Below are positions 15,194 through 23,332 of a stretch of DNA of 37,220 nt, in pieces. The position numbers and the translations under genes were made by a program. The DNA lies in NCBI GenBank assembly GCA_903930455.1, contig CAIYYT010000004.1, positions 1 through 37,220 of the forward strand, in the 5' to 3' direction. The stretch's first letter is position 1; each line of letters opens with the position of its first letter. This DNA comes from an uncultured bacterium. GTDB lineage: Bacteria > Zixibacteria > MSB-5A5 > CAIYYT01. The notes beneath the pieces were generated by a model. The model ran no database searches. It saw only the letters and a program-made list of their open reading frames with translations, and was not told the DNA's origin.

Positions 15194-16513
15194 ATGTTCG
15201 ATACGTTGTCGGAAAAATTAGAAGGTGTATTTAAGACTCTCCGGGGTCATGGCAAGCTCACAGAGCAGAACATCAAGGACTCTCTCAAGGAAGTCCGGCG
15301 CGCGCTGCTGGAAGCCGATGTTAACTTTAAGGTAGTCAAGCAGTTTGTCGCCAATGTCGAAGCCAAAGCGAGCGGGCAGGAGACGCTCCGTTCAATATCG
15401 CCCGGGGAGCAAGTTGTCAAGGTCGTCCATGACGAATTGATCGCCGTATTGGGTGGCCAGAATGCGCCGATTGCCTTTCGCAGCACCCCCGGCAAACTGC
15501 TCGTTTGCGGTCTGCAAGGTTCCGGTAAGACAACTCTTTGCGCCAAAATCGCGCTTCATTACAAGAAAAAGAATGCTCGTCCGCTGATGGTGGCTGCCGA
15601 TATCTACCGTCCCGCCGCCGTGAAACAGCTTCAGGTTCTCGGCAAGCAGATTGACGTGCCGGTATTCCACGTCGACAAAAAGCCGCCGCAGATTTGCGAA
15701 GATGCGGTTGAGTACGCCCGCGCCAACAATCTGCACCCGGTGATTTTCGATACGGCTGGTCGACTGCATATCGATACCGAGTTGATGGATGAGCTCAGGA
15801 ACATCAAGAGCAAGATCAATCCCGATGAAATTCTGCTGGTCGCCGATGCGATGACCGGCCAGGATGCGGTCAATGTCGCCACCCAGTTCAACGAAACACT
15901 TGATCTTACCGGCGTGGTGCTTACCAAGCTGGACGGTGATGCCCGAGGTGGCGCTGCTTTGTCAATTCGGCAGGTAACCGGCAAACCGCTCAAGCTGGTT
16001 AGCGTAGGGGAGAAGCTTTCGGATCTCGAAGTGTTCTATCCCGAGCGGATGGCATCTCGTATTCTCGGTATGGGAGACATTGTCTCACTGGTCGAAAAGG
16101 CGCAGGAGACAATCGATGTCAAAGAGGCTGAGAAGCTCGAAAAGAAGCTGCGCAAGGACACGCTGACATTGGAAGACTTCTATCAGCAACTGCAGCAGCT
16201 TAAGAAGATGGGATCGCTGGAATCGATTCTCAAGATGATTCCGGGAGTCTCCAGCGCCATTCGTGACGTACAAATTGATGAATCGAGCATGAAGCGTGTC
16301 GAGGCGATTATCCTGTCGATGACCCCCGATGAGCGCGCCAAACCCACGATACTTAATGGTTCGCGACGCGCCCGCATCGCCGCAGGTTCCGGTACTTCCG
16401 TTCAAGAGGTCAACCGGCTATTGCGGCAGTTTGAGCAGATGCAAAAGATGATCAAGCAGATGCGCGGCGGAAAGTTCAACAAGAAGATGATGCCCGGGCT
16501 GTTTCCCGGTTAG
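15194..16513 (+). CDS. ffh: Signal recognition particle GTPase Ffh
   Basis: The protein subunit of the signal recognition particle. It binds signal peptides of nascent chains and, with 4.5S RNA and FtsY, delivers ribosomes to the membrane. It is 439 residues long. The N domain is 1-95; the G domain has GLQGSGKTT (106-114), DTAGR (186-190) and TKLDGD (244-249). The M domain (about 300-430) contains GSLESILKMIPG, the RNA-binding GSRRARIAAGSGTSVQEVN region and a methionine-rich C-terminus (QMQKMIKQMRGGKFNKKMMP). It is the first gene of a compact translation operon, with rpsP 45 bases downstream. It is slightly shorter than E. coli Ffh but complete. Confidence 0.98.
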   Translation: MFDTLSEKLEGVFKTLRGHGKLTEQNIKDSLKEVRRALLEADVNFKVVKQFVANVEAKASGQETLRSISPGEQVVKVVHDELIAVLGGQNAPIAFRSTPGKLLVCGLQGSGKTTLCAKIALHYKKKNARPLMVAADIYRPAAVKQLQVLGKQIDVPVFHVDKKPPQICEDAVEYARANNLHPVIFDTAGRLHIDTELMDELRNIKSKINPDEILLVADAMTGQDAVNVATQFNETLDLTGVVLTKLDGDARGGAALSIRQVTGKPLKLVSVGEKLSDLEVFYPERMASRILGMGDIVSLVEKAQETIDVKEAEKLEKKLRKDTLTLEDFYQQLQQLKKMGSLESILKMIPGVSSAIRDVQIDESSMKRVEAIILSMTPDERAKPTILNGSRRARIAAGSGTSVQEVNRLLRQFEQMQKMIKQMRGGKFNKKMMPGLFPG

Positions 16514-16558
16514 TGTGAATACGAACAACAATTTGCTTTACTCTTATGGAGGAATACA

Positions 16559-16930
16559 TTGGCGGTAACGATTAGACTAAGACGAATGGGAGCCAAAAAG
16601 CGCCCGATGTACCGGTTCGTGGCGATAGACTCTCGTCGCGCCCGCGAAGGACGCTTTGTTGACATGCTCGGCCATTACAACCCGATTGTCAGGCCGGCGA
16701 CGATCTCGATTGACGAGGAGAAGGTATTCCACTGGTTGAAAGAAGGCGCGACGCCCTCCGAGACCGTGCACACGCTCTTTTCGCAGATCGGCATCAACGA
16801 GAAGTGGGAATTGCTCAAGCAAGGCAAGGACGCAACCGGCGTGGAAATCAAGACCATGATTTTGGAACGCAAGAAGAGGTCGCGCAAGGCGAAAAAGGCT
16901 TCCGTGACTGAAGAGGAAGCGGCGAAATAG
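16559..16930 (+). CDS. rpsP: 30S ribosomal protein S16
   Basis: A small-subunit protein needed for early 30S assembly. The N-terminus VTIRLRRMGAKKRPMYRFVA and VDMLGHYNPIVRP are diagnostic. At 123 residues it has a longer basic C-terminal tail (ERKKRSRKAKKASVTEEEAA) than the E. coli protein, which is common. The start is TTG at 16559, supported by GGAGGA at the usual distance; Ala follows as residue 2, as in most S16 proteins. It is the second gene of the ffh operon. Confidence 0.97.
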   Translation: MAVTIRLRRMGAKKRPMYRFVAIDSRRAREGRFVDMLGHYNPIVRPATISIDEEKVFHWLKEGATPSETVHTLFSQIGINEKWELLKQGKDATGVEIKTMILERKKRSRKAKKASVTEEEAAK

Positions 16931-17055
16931 CAGAAGAAGCGTGAGTGGGGAATCGCGTTGATTGGCAAGAGGCTCTGACACCCGATTCCAAATGGCTGGA
17001 GATGATTTCGAGGCACGCATTTAGGGATGAACACTGAAAAATGGGAGAAGAATCT

Positions 17056-17286
17056 GTGAAGGAATTTGTCGAAACCATCATCAAGGCGCTTGTTGACAAT
17101 CCTGATGCAGTAGTGCTCAAGGAAATCGAAGGAGAGCGAACCACGGTATTCGAAGTGCGGGTCGGTCCCGGGGATATGGGCAAGGTAATCGGTAAAGGCG
17201 GTCAGACGGCCAAAGCAATCCGCACCATCATTATGGCGATCTCAGCCAAGAAGGGCAAGCGGGCCCAGTTGGAGATTCTGGAATAG
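17056..17286 (+). CDS. khpA: KH-domain RNA-binding protein KhpA
   Basis: A small single-KH-domain RNA-binding protein that in other bacteria pairs with KhpB/EloR and acts in RNA metabolism and cell elongation. The KH core is [20 protein letters not shown] with the GxxG loop GKGG, followed by [20 protein letters not shown]. The family usually begins near KEFVE, which here follows GTG 17056 with GGGAGAAG upstream. An in-frame ATG at 17041 would add five residues and is the alternative. The stop codon TAG overlaps the apparent start of rimM. It lies in the standard position between rpsP and rimM. Confidence 0.9.
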   Translation: MKEFVETIIKALVDNPDAVVLKEIEGERTTVFEVRVGPGDMGKVIGKGGQTAKAIRTIIMAISAKKGKRAQLEILE

Positions 17287-17792
17287 GTCAAGAGCTTTAC
17301 GCTATCGGCAAGATCGTTCGAGTTCGCGGCCTTGAGGGCGAAGTGGTCGTCCAGCCGCTTACCGATTTTGTCGATCGTTTCCACGACCTAGGTGAAGTGT
17401 TCCTTGAGGGCAAGACGGCTAACCTTTTTACTGTCAAGTCAATAAGGATTCATCAAAACAGTGTTCTAATGCGGTTTGACGGGATAGACTCCCGCACCGC
17501 TGCGGAGGAGTTGGTAGGTAGGTTTGTCTCGGTCACGAAGGCCGATTTGGTTGACCTGCCGGAGAGTACGTTCTTTCAGTTCGACATCATCGGTATGCAA
17601 GTATACTCCGAGGATGGTCGATTGCTCGGCACAATCGCCGAAATAATCCCGATGCCGGCGAATGATCTCTGGCGCGTGGAAGGTGAAGTGGAGTTCCTGC
17701 TTCCGGCAATCGCGCAAGTGATTGTGAAGGTCGACACGAAGGAACGCAAAGTAATAGTCCGCTTGATGGAAGGTTTGATCGAAAGTCAATAG
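17283..17792 (+). CDS. rimM: Ribosome maturation factor RimM, no canonical start codon
   Basis: A 16S rRNA processing factor that binds ribosomal protein S19 during maturation of the 30S head. The N-terminal RimM domain begins [18 protein letters not shown], the family's conserved opening, then VVVQPLTDF. The C-terminal PRC-barrel part includes [20 protein letters not shown] and [17 protein letters not shown]. The conserved opening is encoded from about 17292, but that frame has no ATG, GTG or TTG between the upstream stop at 17193 and GTG 17343, which would delete it. The only plausible initiator is ATA 17283, overlapping the khpA stop as ATAG with GGAG eight bases upstream. That start gives 169 residues, the normal length. 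Either ATA is used, helped by coupling to khpA, or there is a sequence error. Confidence 0.85.
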   Translation: MGQELYAIGKIVRVRGLEGEVVVQPLTDFVDRFHDLGEVFLEGKTANLFTVKSIRIHQNSVLMRFDGIDSRTAAEELVGRFVSVTKADLVDLPESTFFQFDIIGMQVYSEDGRLLGTIAEIIPMPANDLWRVEGEVEFLLPAIAQVIVKVDTKERKVIVRLMEGLIESQ

Positions 17793-17800
17793 TCGCGAAA

Positions 17801-18556
17801 ATGAAGATCACGATACTGACCATATTCCCGGAGTTTTTCGCGTCACCGCTTGAGCAGTCTTTGCTTAAGAAGGCGATTGATTCCGGCACCATTGAGATCG
17901 AGATGGTCGATATCCGGGATTATGCGCACGACAAACACAAAACGGTTGATGACACTCCGTTTGGTGGTGGTGGTGGCATGGTTATGAAAGTCGAACCGCT
18001 GTACGATTGCCTAAATGATGTTGTCAGCAGGAGTACGCCGCAGAATCGACGCATCATGTTGACCTCGGCATCGGGGCGGAAGTTTGATCAGAAGACAGCG
18101 GTGGAGTATTCGCTGCTCGATCATCTGATCATCATCTGCGGCAGATATAAAGGCGTAGATGAGCGCATCATGAAGTTCTTTGAGATTGAGGAAGTCTCCA
18201 TAGGAGATTATATCATCAATGGCGGCGAGACCGCGTCACTGGTAGTGTTGGAGTCGGTGTTTCGGTTGATTCCGGGCGCTATCAGCAGTATTGAATCGGC
18301 AATGAGCGATTCGTTCAGCGAGGATCTGCTTGGTGCGCCGGTATACACTCGTCCCGCAGAATTTTTGGGCACAAAGGTGCCACAGGTGCTGATTGAAGGG
18401 AACCACGCGCGGCAGCAGCAATATCAGCGTTGGGCGGCGCTGCAACGGACAATGAATAATCGTCCCGATTTGCTCTGGCATTCAGAGCTGACGGATGAAG
18501 ATAGATCGATGATGCAGCACATCGCTGCGGGTAATGAATTTGATAATTGCTTTTAG
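17801..18556 (+). CDS. trmD: tRNA (guanine-37 N1)-methyltransferase TrmD
   Basis: A SPOUT-class enzyme that methylates G37 next to the anticodon of tRNAs reading CNN codons and so prevents frameshifting. It is 251 residues long. Family motifs: ITILTIFPEFFASPLEQSLL at the start, DDTPFGGGGGMVMKVEPL, LIIICGRYKGVDERI, EEVSIGDYIINGGETASLV (trefoil knot and SAM site) and PAEFLGTKVPQVLIEGNHAR with the catalytic Asp/Arg region. It starts eight bases after rimM and ends nine bases before rplS. Its place in the operon is standard. Confidence 0.98.
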   Translation: MKITILTIFPEFFASPLEQSLLKKAIDSGTIEIEMVDIRDYAHDKHKTVDDTPFGGGGGMVMKVEPLYDCLNDVVSRSTPQNRRIMLTSASGRKFDQKTAVEYSLLDHLIIICGRYKGVDERIMKFFEIEEVSIGDYIINGGETASLVVLESVFRLIPGAISSIESAMSDSFSEDLLGAPVYTRPAEFLGTKVPQVLIEGNHARQQQYQRWAALQRTMNNRPDLLWHSELTDEDRSMMQHIAAGNEFDNCF

Positions 18557-18565
18557 GAGGATACA

Positions 18566-18925
18566 ATGAATCTGGTAGACAAATTCGAAGAAAAATACCT
18601 GAAGGAGCAGAAGGTAAATTTTGCTCCGGGTGATACGATTGCCGTGCATCAGACGATCGAGGAAGGGGACAAGACTCGTATTCAGGTTTTCCAAGGAGTG
18701 GTGATCGGCAAGCGCGGCAGCGGCACCGGCGCGACGTTTACCGTCCGCAAGATGACCGCTGGTATTGCCGTCGAGAAAATCTATCCGGTGCATTCACCGA
18801 ACATTGCCAAGATCGAAAGAATCCGCGAAGGCAAGGTGCATCGCGCCAAGTTGAACTATCTCCGTCAACGCGCCGGCAAGTCGGCCCGTATCGACGAAAA
18901 GCGCAGAGACCAGAAGGAGCGGTAG
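18566..18925 (+). CDS. rplS: 50S ribosomal protein L19
   Basis: A large-subunit protein at the 30S-50S interface. It is 119 residues long; the characteristic parts are FAPGDTIAVHQTIEEGDKTR, IQVFQGVVIGKRGSG, FTVRKMTAGIAVEKIYPVHS and VHRAKLNYLRQRAGKSARI. Shine-Dalgarno GGAGG precedes the ATG. It is the last gene of the ffh operon, and a strong terminator follows 26 bases after the stop. Confidence 0.98.
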   Translation: MNLVDKFEEKYLKEQKVNFAPGDTIAVHQTIEEGDKTRIQVFQGVVIGKRGSGTGATFTVRKMTAGIAVEKIYPVHSPNIAKIERIREGKVHRAKLNYLRQRAGKSARIDEKRRDQKER

Positions 18926-18951
18926 TCTCGATCTCTTCTGAATCTAATTTT

Positions 18952-18979
18952 AGGGCGACTGGCGAGTCGCCCTTTTTTT
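18952..18979 (+). terminator. Rho-independent terminator of the ffh-rplS operon
   Basis: A perfect nine-base stem AGGGCGACT / AGTCGCCCT around GGCG, followed by a run of T (18973-18979). The stem core GGGCGACT...AGTCGCCC also occurs as an apparently free-standing hairpin at 30285-30306 and 36086-36112. Confidence 0.92.
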
Positions 18980-19432
18980 GTTGTGCCAGTTCTTATGTAA
19001 GTTACATCCGGTTCTTCCTCAATAATAGGGAGCGTAGCGCTACGCATAGCGATGTCACCAGAGCGAAGGTGCGAGTAGGCAACCCACAGCAAGCTGTGGG
19101 GTACCAACCTTCCACAACACATCTGATAGACCCGAAGCCATTTGCCATGCCGTGCCCAAAGTTGGGATGGATCGGGAAGTCCATTGGATAGTTCGTGGTG
19201 AACGCACCCACACGGTTTTCTTAGCGCTAAGTTGGCGGCTACCCGACACATTGCGGCGCGGCTACAACCGCACTTCCGCAAGATCGGTGACAACGCCCTC
19301 TTACTAACTGGTTTGGGGAATGTTTTTGCAGTGCGGCGCTACAAAAAGGGGGGACGTTGAAGGTGTCAAGATCGACGGGGTTTTGAGCTGCCCAGCCAAT
19401 TCTCGTAACCAGACTGCCAACCTAGCCTATTA
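18980..19432. other. Intergenic region built of short palindromes, no gene
   Basis: About 450 bases without a convincing gene. It contains GCGTAGCGCTACGC (19032-19045) and CCCACAGCAAGCTGTGGG (19083-19100), both clean palindromes of the kind scattered between genes in this window. Apparent reading frames on the minus strand run straight through these palindromes and are rejected. Confidence 0.55.
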
Positions 19433-20568
19433 TCATTTCGATTTCAGAATTCCTTCGCGTTCAAGCACTTTGCGTATCTCTTCGCTACACTCGAGAATAT
19501 TGCCTTTACGAAATCTGATCTGCCCAAGACCTGACACATTCGAGAACTCGCTACAGCCTTCTTCCAGGAGAACAATGGCCTTACGCATTCCAAGACGACC
19601 CTGAAATAGCCCCACTTCATGGATGACATTTTCTCGAGCGTGCTTTGACCCATCTGCATGTTCATCTTCTGCGGTCATGATCAGGAGCGCGAAGCAACTC
19701 TGATCAAGTAATTCTTCTAGTCGCTCTAGGGTACTGACTCCAGCTGCTGACTCCCTGTTGAATTCGGTGTAGTCCACAGTCGTTCCGAAAGGAGGTCTTT
19801 CAACTCCCGCCAGAGCGCCGACCGCCCGTGTCCCAAAAAGATCTTATTGCCTGTTACACTTGACACTGCTATTCTCCGCGTTATAGAAGATTCTCTTGCT
19901 TCTATGTACTTCGTGGCCTTCCTCGCTAGCTTAAGCAGTTCCTGGATACTGGAAATATGAGACTTGAACTCGATCACTCTACCCAGAACCCGTATGTGGG
20001 GTGGAACCTGCAAACTGCCCTGCACTGCTCTCTGATCTCGGGTGATTAACTGTTTCTTGCCGACTAGAAGAGTCACGTAATCAGAATAACTGATATGAGA
20101 TTGAGACCCTTTCCATTCTTCCAGTGTTGCCGCTAAAAAGGCGTCTGCAGAGAGTGCATTTGCCTCGAATACTATTATGAGATCGTCCTTGGCGTTCTGA
20201 AACGCATCCTCCAAATCGCTTTCGAGGTCAAAGATTGAATTAGGATTGGTCAAGGACGAAGCCGCATAGATTTGCTGCACTAGCGCCTCTGGATCGAATT
20301 CTGACCATTCTCCCGTCGATGTGTTACCGAATGCTCCATACTGTCCCCATTCAAGGTCAAAGCTCTCTCCAGGTTTTCTAGGTTTTAGATCGCGTTTGTA
20401 GATGAAAGCATGATACCCTAGCCATCCACCTGACCAGGCTTGGGCTATTTGAGCACAAGTCTGTTCTAACGACACTAAGGTTTCCATTGACTCAATGATC
20501 TTCTTGTTCTCGATTGACGATTCGAGCCTTGATTCAATGTCTTTGATTTCTTTTATGATTTTCTTCAT
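19433..20568 (-). pseudogene. TIR-like predicted nucleotide-binding protein, interrupted by one frameshift
   Basis: The C-terminal ~125 residues form a TIR-like nucleotide-binding domain of the CAP12/PCTIR type. It starts with KIFLGHGRSALWRELKDLLS and continues DYTEFNRESAAGVSTLERLE, CFALLIMTAEDEHADGS, ARENVIHEVGLFQGRLG (with the conserved Glu expected for NAD+ cleavage) and KAIVLLEEGCSEFSNVSGLG. The frame is lost between ERL and DYTEF near 19774-19780, where one base appears to be missing; without the lesion the protein would be about 378 residues. The N-terminal ~240 residues are not recognised (helical start KKIIKEIKDIESRLESSI, then WLGYHAFIYKRDLKPRKP). Such proteins are often defence effectors, but no partner gene is adjacent. 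It is a young pseudogene or carries a sequence error. Confidence 0.78.
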
Positions 20569-20701
20569 GGACTACTGCTAACAACCTGTGGCGTACCCAA
20601 ATCCTTTAGTCAAGAGTCTTGTGCTCCTGCTATTCCTCCGTTGTTACTTGACAGCAGTATACTATCAACTCCGCGCGCTGCCTACAAGAATCGCAGCGGA
20701 C

Positions 20702-20726
20702 AAAAAGGGGCGCGGTCTCCGCGCCC
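20702..20726 (-). terminator. Rho-independent terminator of the zinc-ribbon gene
   Basis: On the minus strand a perfect eight-base stem GGGCGCGG / CCGCGCCC with a three-base loop, then a C and five T residues (complement of 20702-20706). It lies about 33 bases after the zinc-ribbon stop codon. The rest of 20569-20758 is empty. Confidence 0.8.
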
Positions 20727-20758
20727 GTATGTGTGGGTGTCCGCCACGAATCGTAGCG

Positions 20759-20953
20759 TCATGGTCTGCCGGTTAGTAGACCACCGATAAAGAAACCAAA
20801 CCCGAGAATGGAGTCGCAATGGGGGCAGGAGTACATGATTTCCTTCTTGACGAAGCCCTCGGTCTCGCGATTGACTTCCTCAGTGGGCAGCATGGTATCC
20901 CGCCGGGCGTGTTCCAGCGTCAAGGTCTGTTTGCAGTAAGGGCATTTTGGCAT
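20759..20953 (-). CDS. Small zinc-ribbon protein
   Basis: A 64-residue protein with two CxxC knuckles, CPYC (residues 4-7) and CPHC (about 43-46), separated by a charged linker, and a short hydrophobic tail ILGFGFFIGGLLTG. The two pairs should bind one zinc ion. It starts at ATG 20953 with GGAGGA upstream and has its own terminator. It is divergent from hutH. No function is known for such proteins. Confidence 0.78.
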   Translation of the reverse strand: MPKCPYCKQTLTLEHARRDTMLPTEEVNRETEGFVKKEIMYSCPHCDSILGFGFFIGGLLTGRP

Positions 20954-21067
20954 TTGTTCCTCCGTTTATCTCCGTGATGTGCGGCAAGGTTTCGTTTTCG
21001 TTGGACGCAATAAGCATTCATGTTCGTTGTTTGTCCATATCAATCGCATGAGTGGTAGGGGATTCGT

Positions 21068-21093
21068 GTCGTCAGGAAAGGATTCCCGACGAC
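21068..21093. repeat. Dispersed 26-bp quasi-palindrome GTCGTC...GACGAC, copy 1
   Basis: GTCGTCAGGAAAGG followed by ATTCCCGACGAC. A second copy at 30535-30560 differs at only a few positions (GTCGTTGGGAAGGG then ATTCCCGACGAC). Both lie in intergenic DNA: this one upstream of hutH, the other just upstream of the 5S rRNA. Confidence 0.6.
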
Positions 21094-21217
21094 GCCGGGA
21101 AATTTAGGCACGGTACGCCATGCCCCTACGCTTGATGGTTGCGAGCAGAGCCAAGAAAACGCTTGATTTTGGGCTGTCGTAAGGGTAGTTTTGCGGACAA
21201 ACTTTTTGGAGGAATTC

Positions 21218-22741
21218 ATGAGTGTTAAGATAGGTGATAGCAAAATCAGTATATATGACGTCCGCAAGATCGCCCGTCATAACGATAAAATTGAGCTGAC
21301 CCCGGCGGCTGTCGACCGGATCAATAATTGTCGAAAATTCGTCGACAAGAAGGTTGCCGAACAGGAAGTAATGTACGGCATCAATACCGGTATCGGTGAT
21401 CTGGCTAAGATGGCTTTGCCAGCCGAGAAGCTCGAAGTATTTCAGAAGTTGTTGGTCTTCTCGCATGCCGCCGGCTATGGCGATCCCATGGCGATTGAGT
21501 TTGTGCGCGCAGCGTGGACGTCGCGCATCAATGTGCTCTCAAAAGGGCACTCCGGGTGCAATTTGCGCGTGGTCGAAACGATGATGAACATGCTGAACAA
21601 AGGAGTAATTCCGGTTTCGTGTGAAAAGGGTTCGGTCGGCGCGTGCGGTGATTTGTCGCCGCTGTCGCAAATGTCGCTGGTGATGATTGGCGTTGGTGAG
21701 GCGTTTTATCAGGGACAACGGATGAGCGCGGAAGACGCTATGAAAAAGGCCGGAATTCCGATCATCAAATTCGAGGCGCGCGATGGTTTGGCTTCGATCA
21801 ACGGCTCGAATGTCATCTCCGGAGCAGGCTCGCTTTTGATGTGCGATGCAATCGACGTCGTGAAGAACTCCGAAATAGCGGCGGCGATGACTCTGGAAGC
21901 GCTCAATACAAATCCTCAGGCACTGGATGAACGGATTCATAAGATCAGAGGATTTGCCGGAGCGGTGAGATCGGCGGAGCATATCCGTGAGATCATGAAG
22001 GATTCCGAGATCATGAAGCGTAGCGGCAAGAATGTGCAGGATGCCTATTCGCTACGCTCGACGCCGCAAGTTGTCGGCGCTGTTTGGGACTGCCTTGATT
22101 ATGCGAGAAAGCAATTTGAAGTAGAGATCAATGGCGTCGGCGATAATCCGATCTTCTTCCCGGATGAAGGTATCGTCCTGACGGGGGCGAATTTCCAGGG
22201 GACGCCAATTTCCTATCCGCTTGATTTTGTCGGCTCCGGTCTGACGATGGTAACGGTCATTTCCGAACGTCGCCTCAACCGACTGCTCAATAAGGCACTG
22301 TCAATGGGATTGCCGGCCTATTTGACCAAAGGCGCAGGGATGATGTCGGGAATGATGCTGATGCAGTACACCGCAGGCGCGCTGGTATGCGAAAATCGTA
22401 TCCTGTCAGCACCGGCGTCAATCGGCTCAATTCCGGCGGCGGCCGATCAGGAAGATTTTGTATCAATGGGTATGACAACGCTTTTGAAGACACGGGACAT
22501 CATCAAGAATGCGTTCGCCGGCATGGCGATGGAGATGATTGCCGGAGCGCAGGCATTTGACCTGCTCAAGCCGCTGAAGCCGGGCAAAGGTTCCTTGGCG
22601 GCGTACGAAGTCATTCGCAAGCATGTGCCGTATATGGACGATGACCGCCCGTTGCACAAGGATATCAATGCAATGGCGGAGGCAGTGAGAAGTGGCGAAG
22701 TTTTGGCGGCGGTGGAATCGGCAGTTGGTGAATTGAAATAG
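21218..22741 (+). CDS. hutH: Histidine ammonia-lyase (MIO-type aromatic amino acid lyase)
   Basis: Catalyses non-oxidative deamination of histidine to trans-urocanate using a self-made MIO electrophile. It is 507 residues long, the family norm. MIO region: GSVGACGDLSPLSQ, where the usual Ala-Ser-Gly is A142-C143-G144. Y53 (YGINTGIG) and H83 (SHAAGYG), the latter typical of histidine rather than phenylalanine lyases, are in place. NGVGDNPIFFPDEG and AAADQEDFVSMGM complete the active site. Cys at position 143 is known from mutant studies of the Pseudomonas enzyme to allow MIO formation, so activity is expected. Substrate choice (His versus Tyr) is inferred from H83 only. The start is ATG 21218 after GGAGGA. 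No other hut genes are nearby. Confidence 0.9.
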   Translation: MSVKIGDSKISIYDVRKIARHNDKIELTPAAVDRINNCRKFVDKKVAEQEVMYGINTGIGDLAKMALPAEKLEVFQKLLVFSHAAGYGDPMAIEFVRAAWTSRINVLSKGHSGCNLRVVETMMNMLNKGVIPVSCEKGSVGACGDLSPLSQMSLVMIGVGEAFYQGQRMSAEDAMKKAGIPIIKFEARDGLASINGSNVISGAGSLLMCDAIDVVKNSEIAAAMTLEALNTNPQALDERIHKIRGFAGAVRSAEHIREIMKDSEIMKRSGKNVQDAYSLRSTPQVVGAVWDCLDYARKQFEVEINGVGDNPIFFPDEGIVLTGANFQGTPISYPLDFVGSGLTMVTVISERRLNRLLNKALSMGLPAYLTKGAGMMSGMMLMQYTAGALVCENRILSAPASIGSIPAAADQEDFVSMGMTTLLKTRDIIKNAFAGMAMEMIAGAQAFDLLKPLKPGKGSLAAYEVIRKHVPYMDDDRPLHKDINAMAEAVRSGEVLAAVESAVGELK

Positions 22742-22750
22742 AATCTGGAA

Positions 22751-22790
22751 CCGTCAGGTCACGCCCGTAGGGCGGGCTAAGACCTGACGG
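22751..22790. repeat. 40-bp perfect-armed palindrome after hutH
   Basis: Ten-base arms CCGTCAGGTC / GACCTGACGG enclose a second hairpin CGCCC-GTA-GGGCG. It begins nine bases after the hutH stop codon. There is no T run, so it is not a simple terminator, and it precedes the true terminator by 25 bases. Confidence 0.7.
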
Positions 22791-22815
22791 AACGATGAAT
22801 TTGGCATATCCTTAT

Positions 22816-22845
22816 AAGGGCGATCCTCGGTGGTCGCCCTTTTTA
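22816..22845 (+). terminator. Rho-independent terminator of hutH
   Basis: Stem AAGGGCGA / TCGCCCTT (22816-22823 with 22834-22841), followed by TTTT (22842 onward). Confidence 0.82.
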
Positions 22846-22870
22846 TTGTACATCTATCTCGGTAATGGCA

Positions 22871-22898
22871 AAGCCCGTGGGCGGCGACCCACGGGCTT
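22871..22898. repeat. Perfect 11-bp hairpin AAGCCCGTGGG...CCCACGGGCTT
   Basis: Eleven-base perfect arms around CGGCGA. It is not followed by a T run. It is part of the hairpin-rich stretch between hutH and tRNA-Ile. Confidence 0.65.
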
Positions 22899-22948
22899 GT
22901 TGGGTGAGTGGAGGGATTATGACCAAACCCGCTTACGGAGAGTAATCG

Positions 22949-23019
22949 GTGTAAAGGAAAGGTCCAGTTTTACTGGCTGTAGGAGCAAATTGAAATAAGC
23001 CTTGCCAGTTCCTTTACAC
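22949..23019. other. Long inverted repeat, possible structured RNA upstream of tRNA-Ile
   Basis: Arms GTGTAAAGGAA (22949-22959) and TTCCTTTACAC (23009-23019) match perfectly across 49 bases. Inside, ACTGGC (22971-22976) can pair with GCCAGT (23004-23009), and CCAG...CTGG forms a small local hairpin. The arrangement could be a folded RNA or a decayed small mobile element. No family was recognised. Confidence 0.45.
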
Positions 23020-23084
23020 AGGGTAAGACGCGGAAAGCGGCATTCTGTTCAATGGCCAGGGCCGTTTTTCGCGCAAAATAGTTG

Positions 23085-23112
23085 TTGACTTGGCCGCATC
23101 TGCGCGTAATTT
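23085..23112 (+). promoter_or_regulatory. Likely promoter of tRNA-Ile
   Basis: TTGACT (23085-23090), a 16-base spacer and TAATTT (23107-23112), about 45 bases before the tRNA. Confidence 0.5.
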
Positions 23113-23156
23113 CCGTTGCTGCGCTGGCCATTAGATGGCCGGTATCCCAAGGTTTT

Positions 23157-23230
23157 GGGCCCGTAGCTCAGTTGGTTAGAGCGCGCGCCTGATAAGCGCG
23201 AGGTCGGCAGTCCGATTCTGCCCGGGCCCA
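23157..23230 (+). tRNA. tRNA-Ile, anticodon GAT
   Basis: A complete 74-base cloverleaf: acceptor stem GGGCCCG / CGGGCCC, D arm GCTC...GAGC, anticodon stem CGCGC / GCGCG with loop CTGATAA (anticodon GAT), and T arm GGCAG / CTGCC. The 3' CCA is not encoded. This isoacceptor normally sits in the 16S-23S spacer, but here it stands alone with no 16S gene upstream. Confidence 0.96.
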
Positions 23231-23332
23231 GTTTTATATTCTCCCGCGACGAGTTCCGGCGATTGTGCTTGACATTTGCACAAATTCGACGATATTTAAC
23301 ATGTACTACTAGAGGAATATCCGGGAGAAGAA

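Noticed and set aside
18865-19293. 142-codon minus-strand reading frame after rplS
   Set aside because: It crosses the rplS terminator and several palindromes and has no recognisable content.
22795-22998. 67-codon plus-strand frame after hutH
   Set aside because: It lies across the hutH terminator and a perfect hairpin, so it is not a plausible gene.
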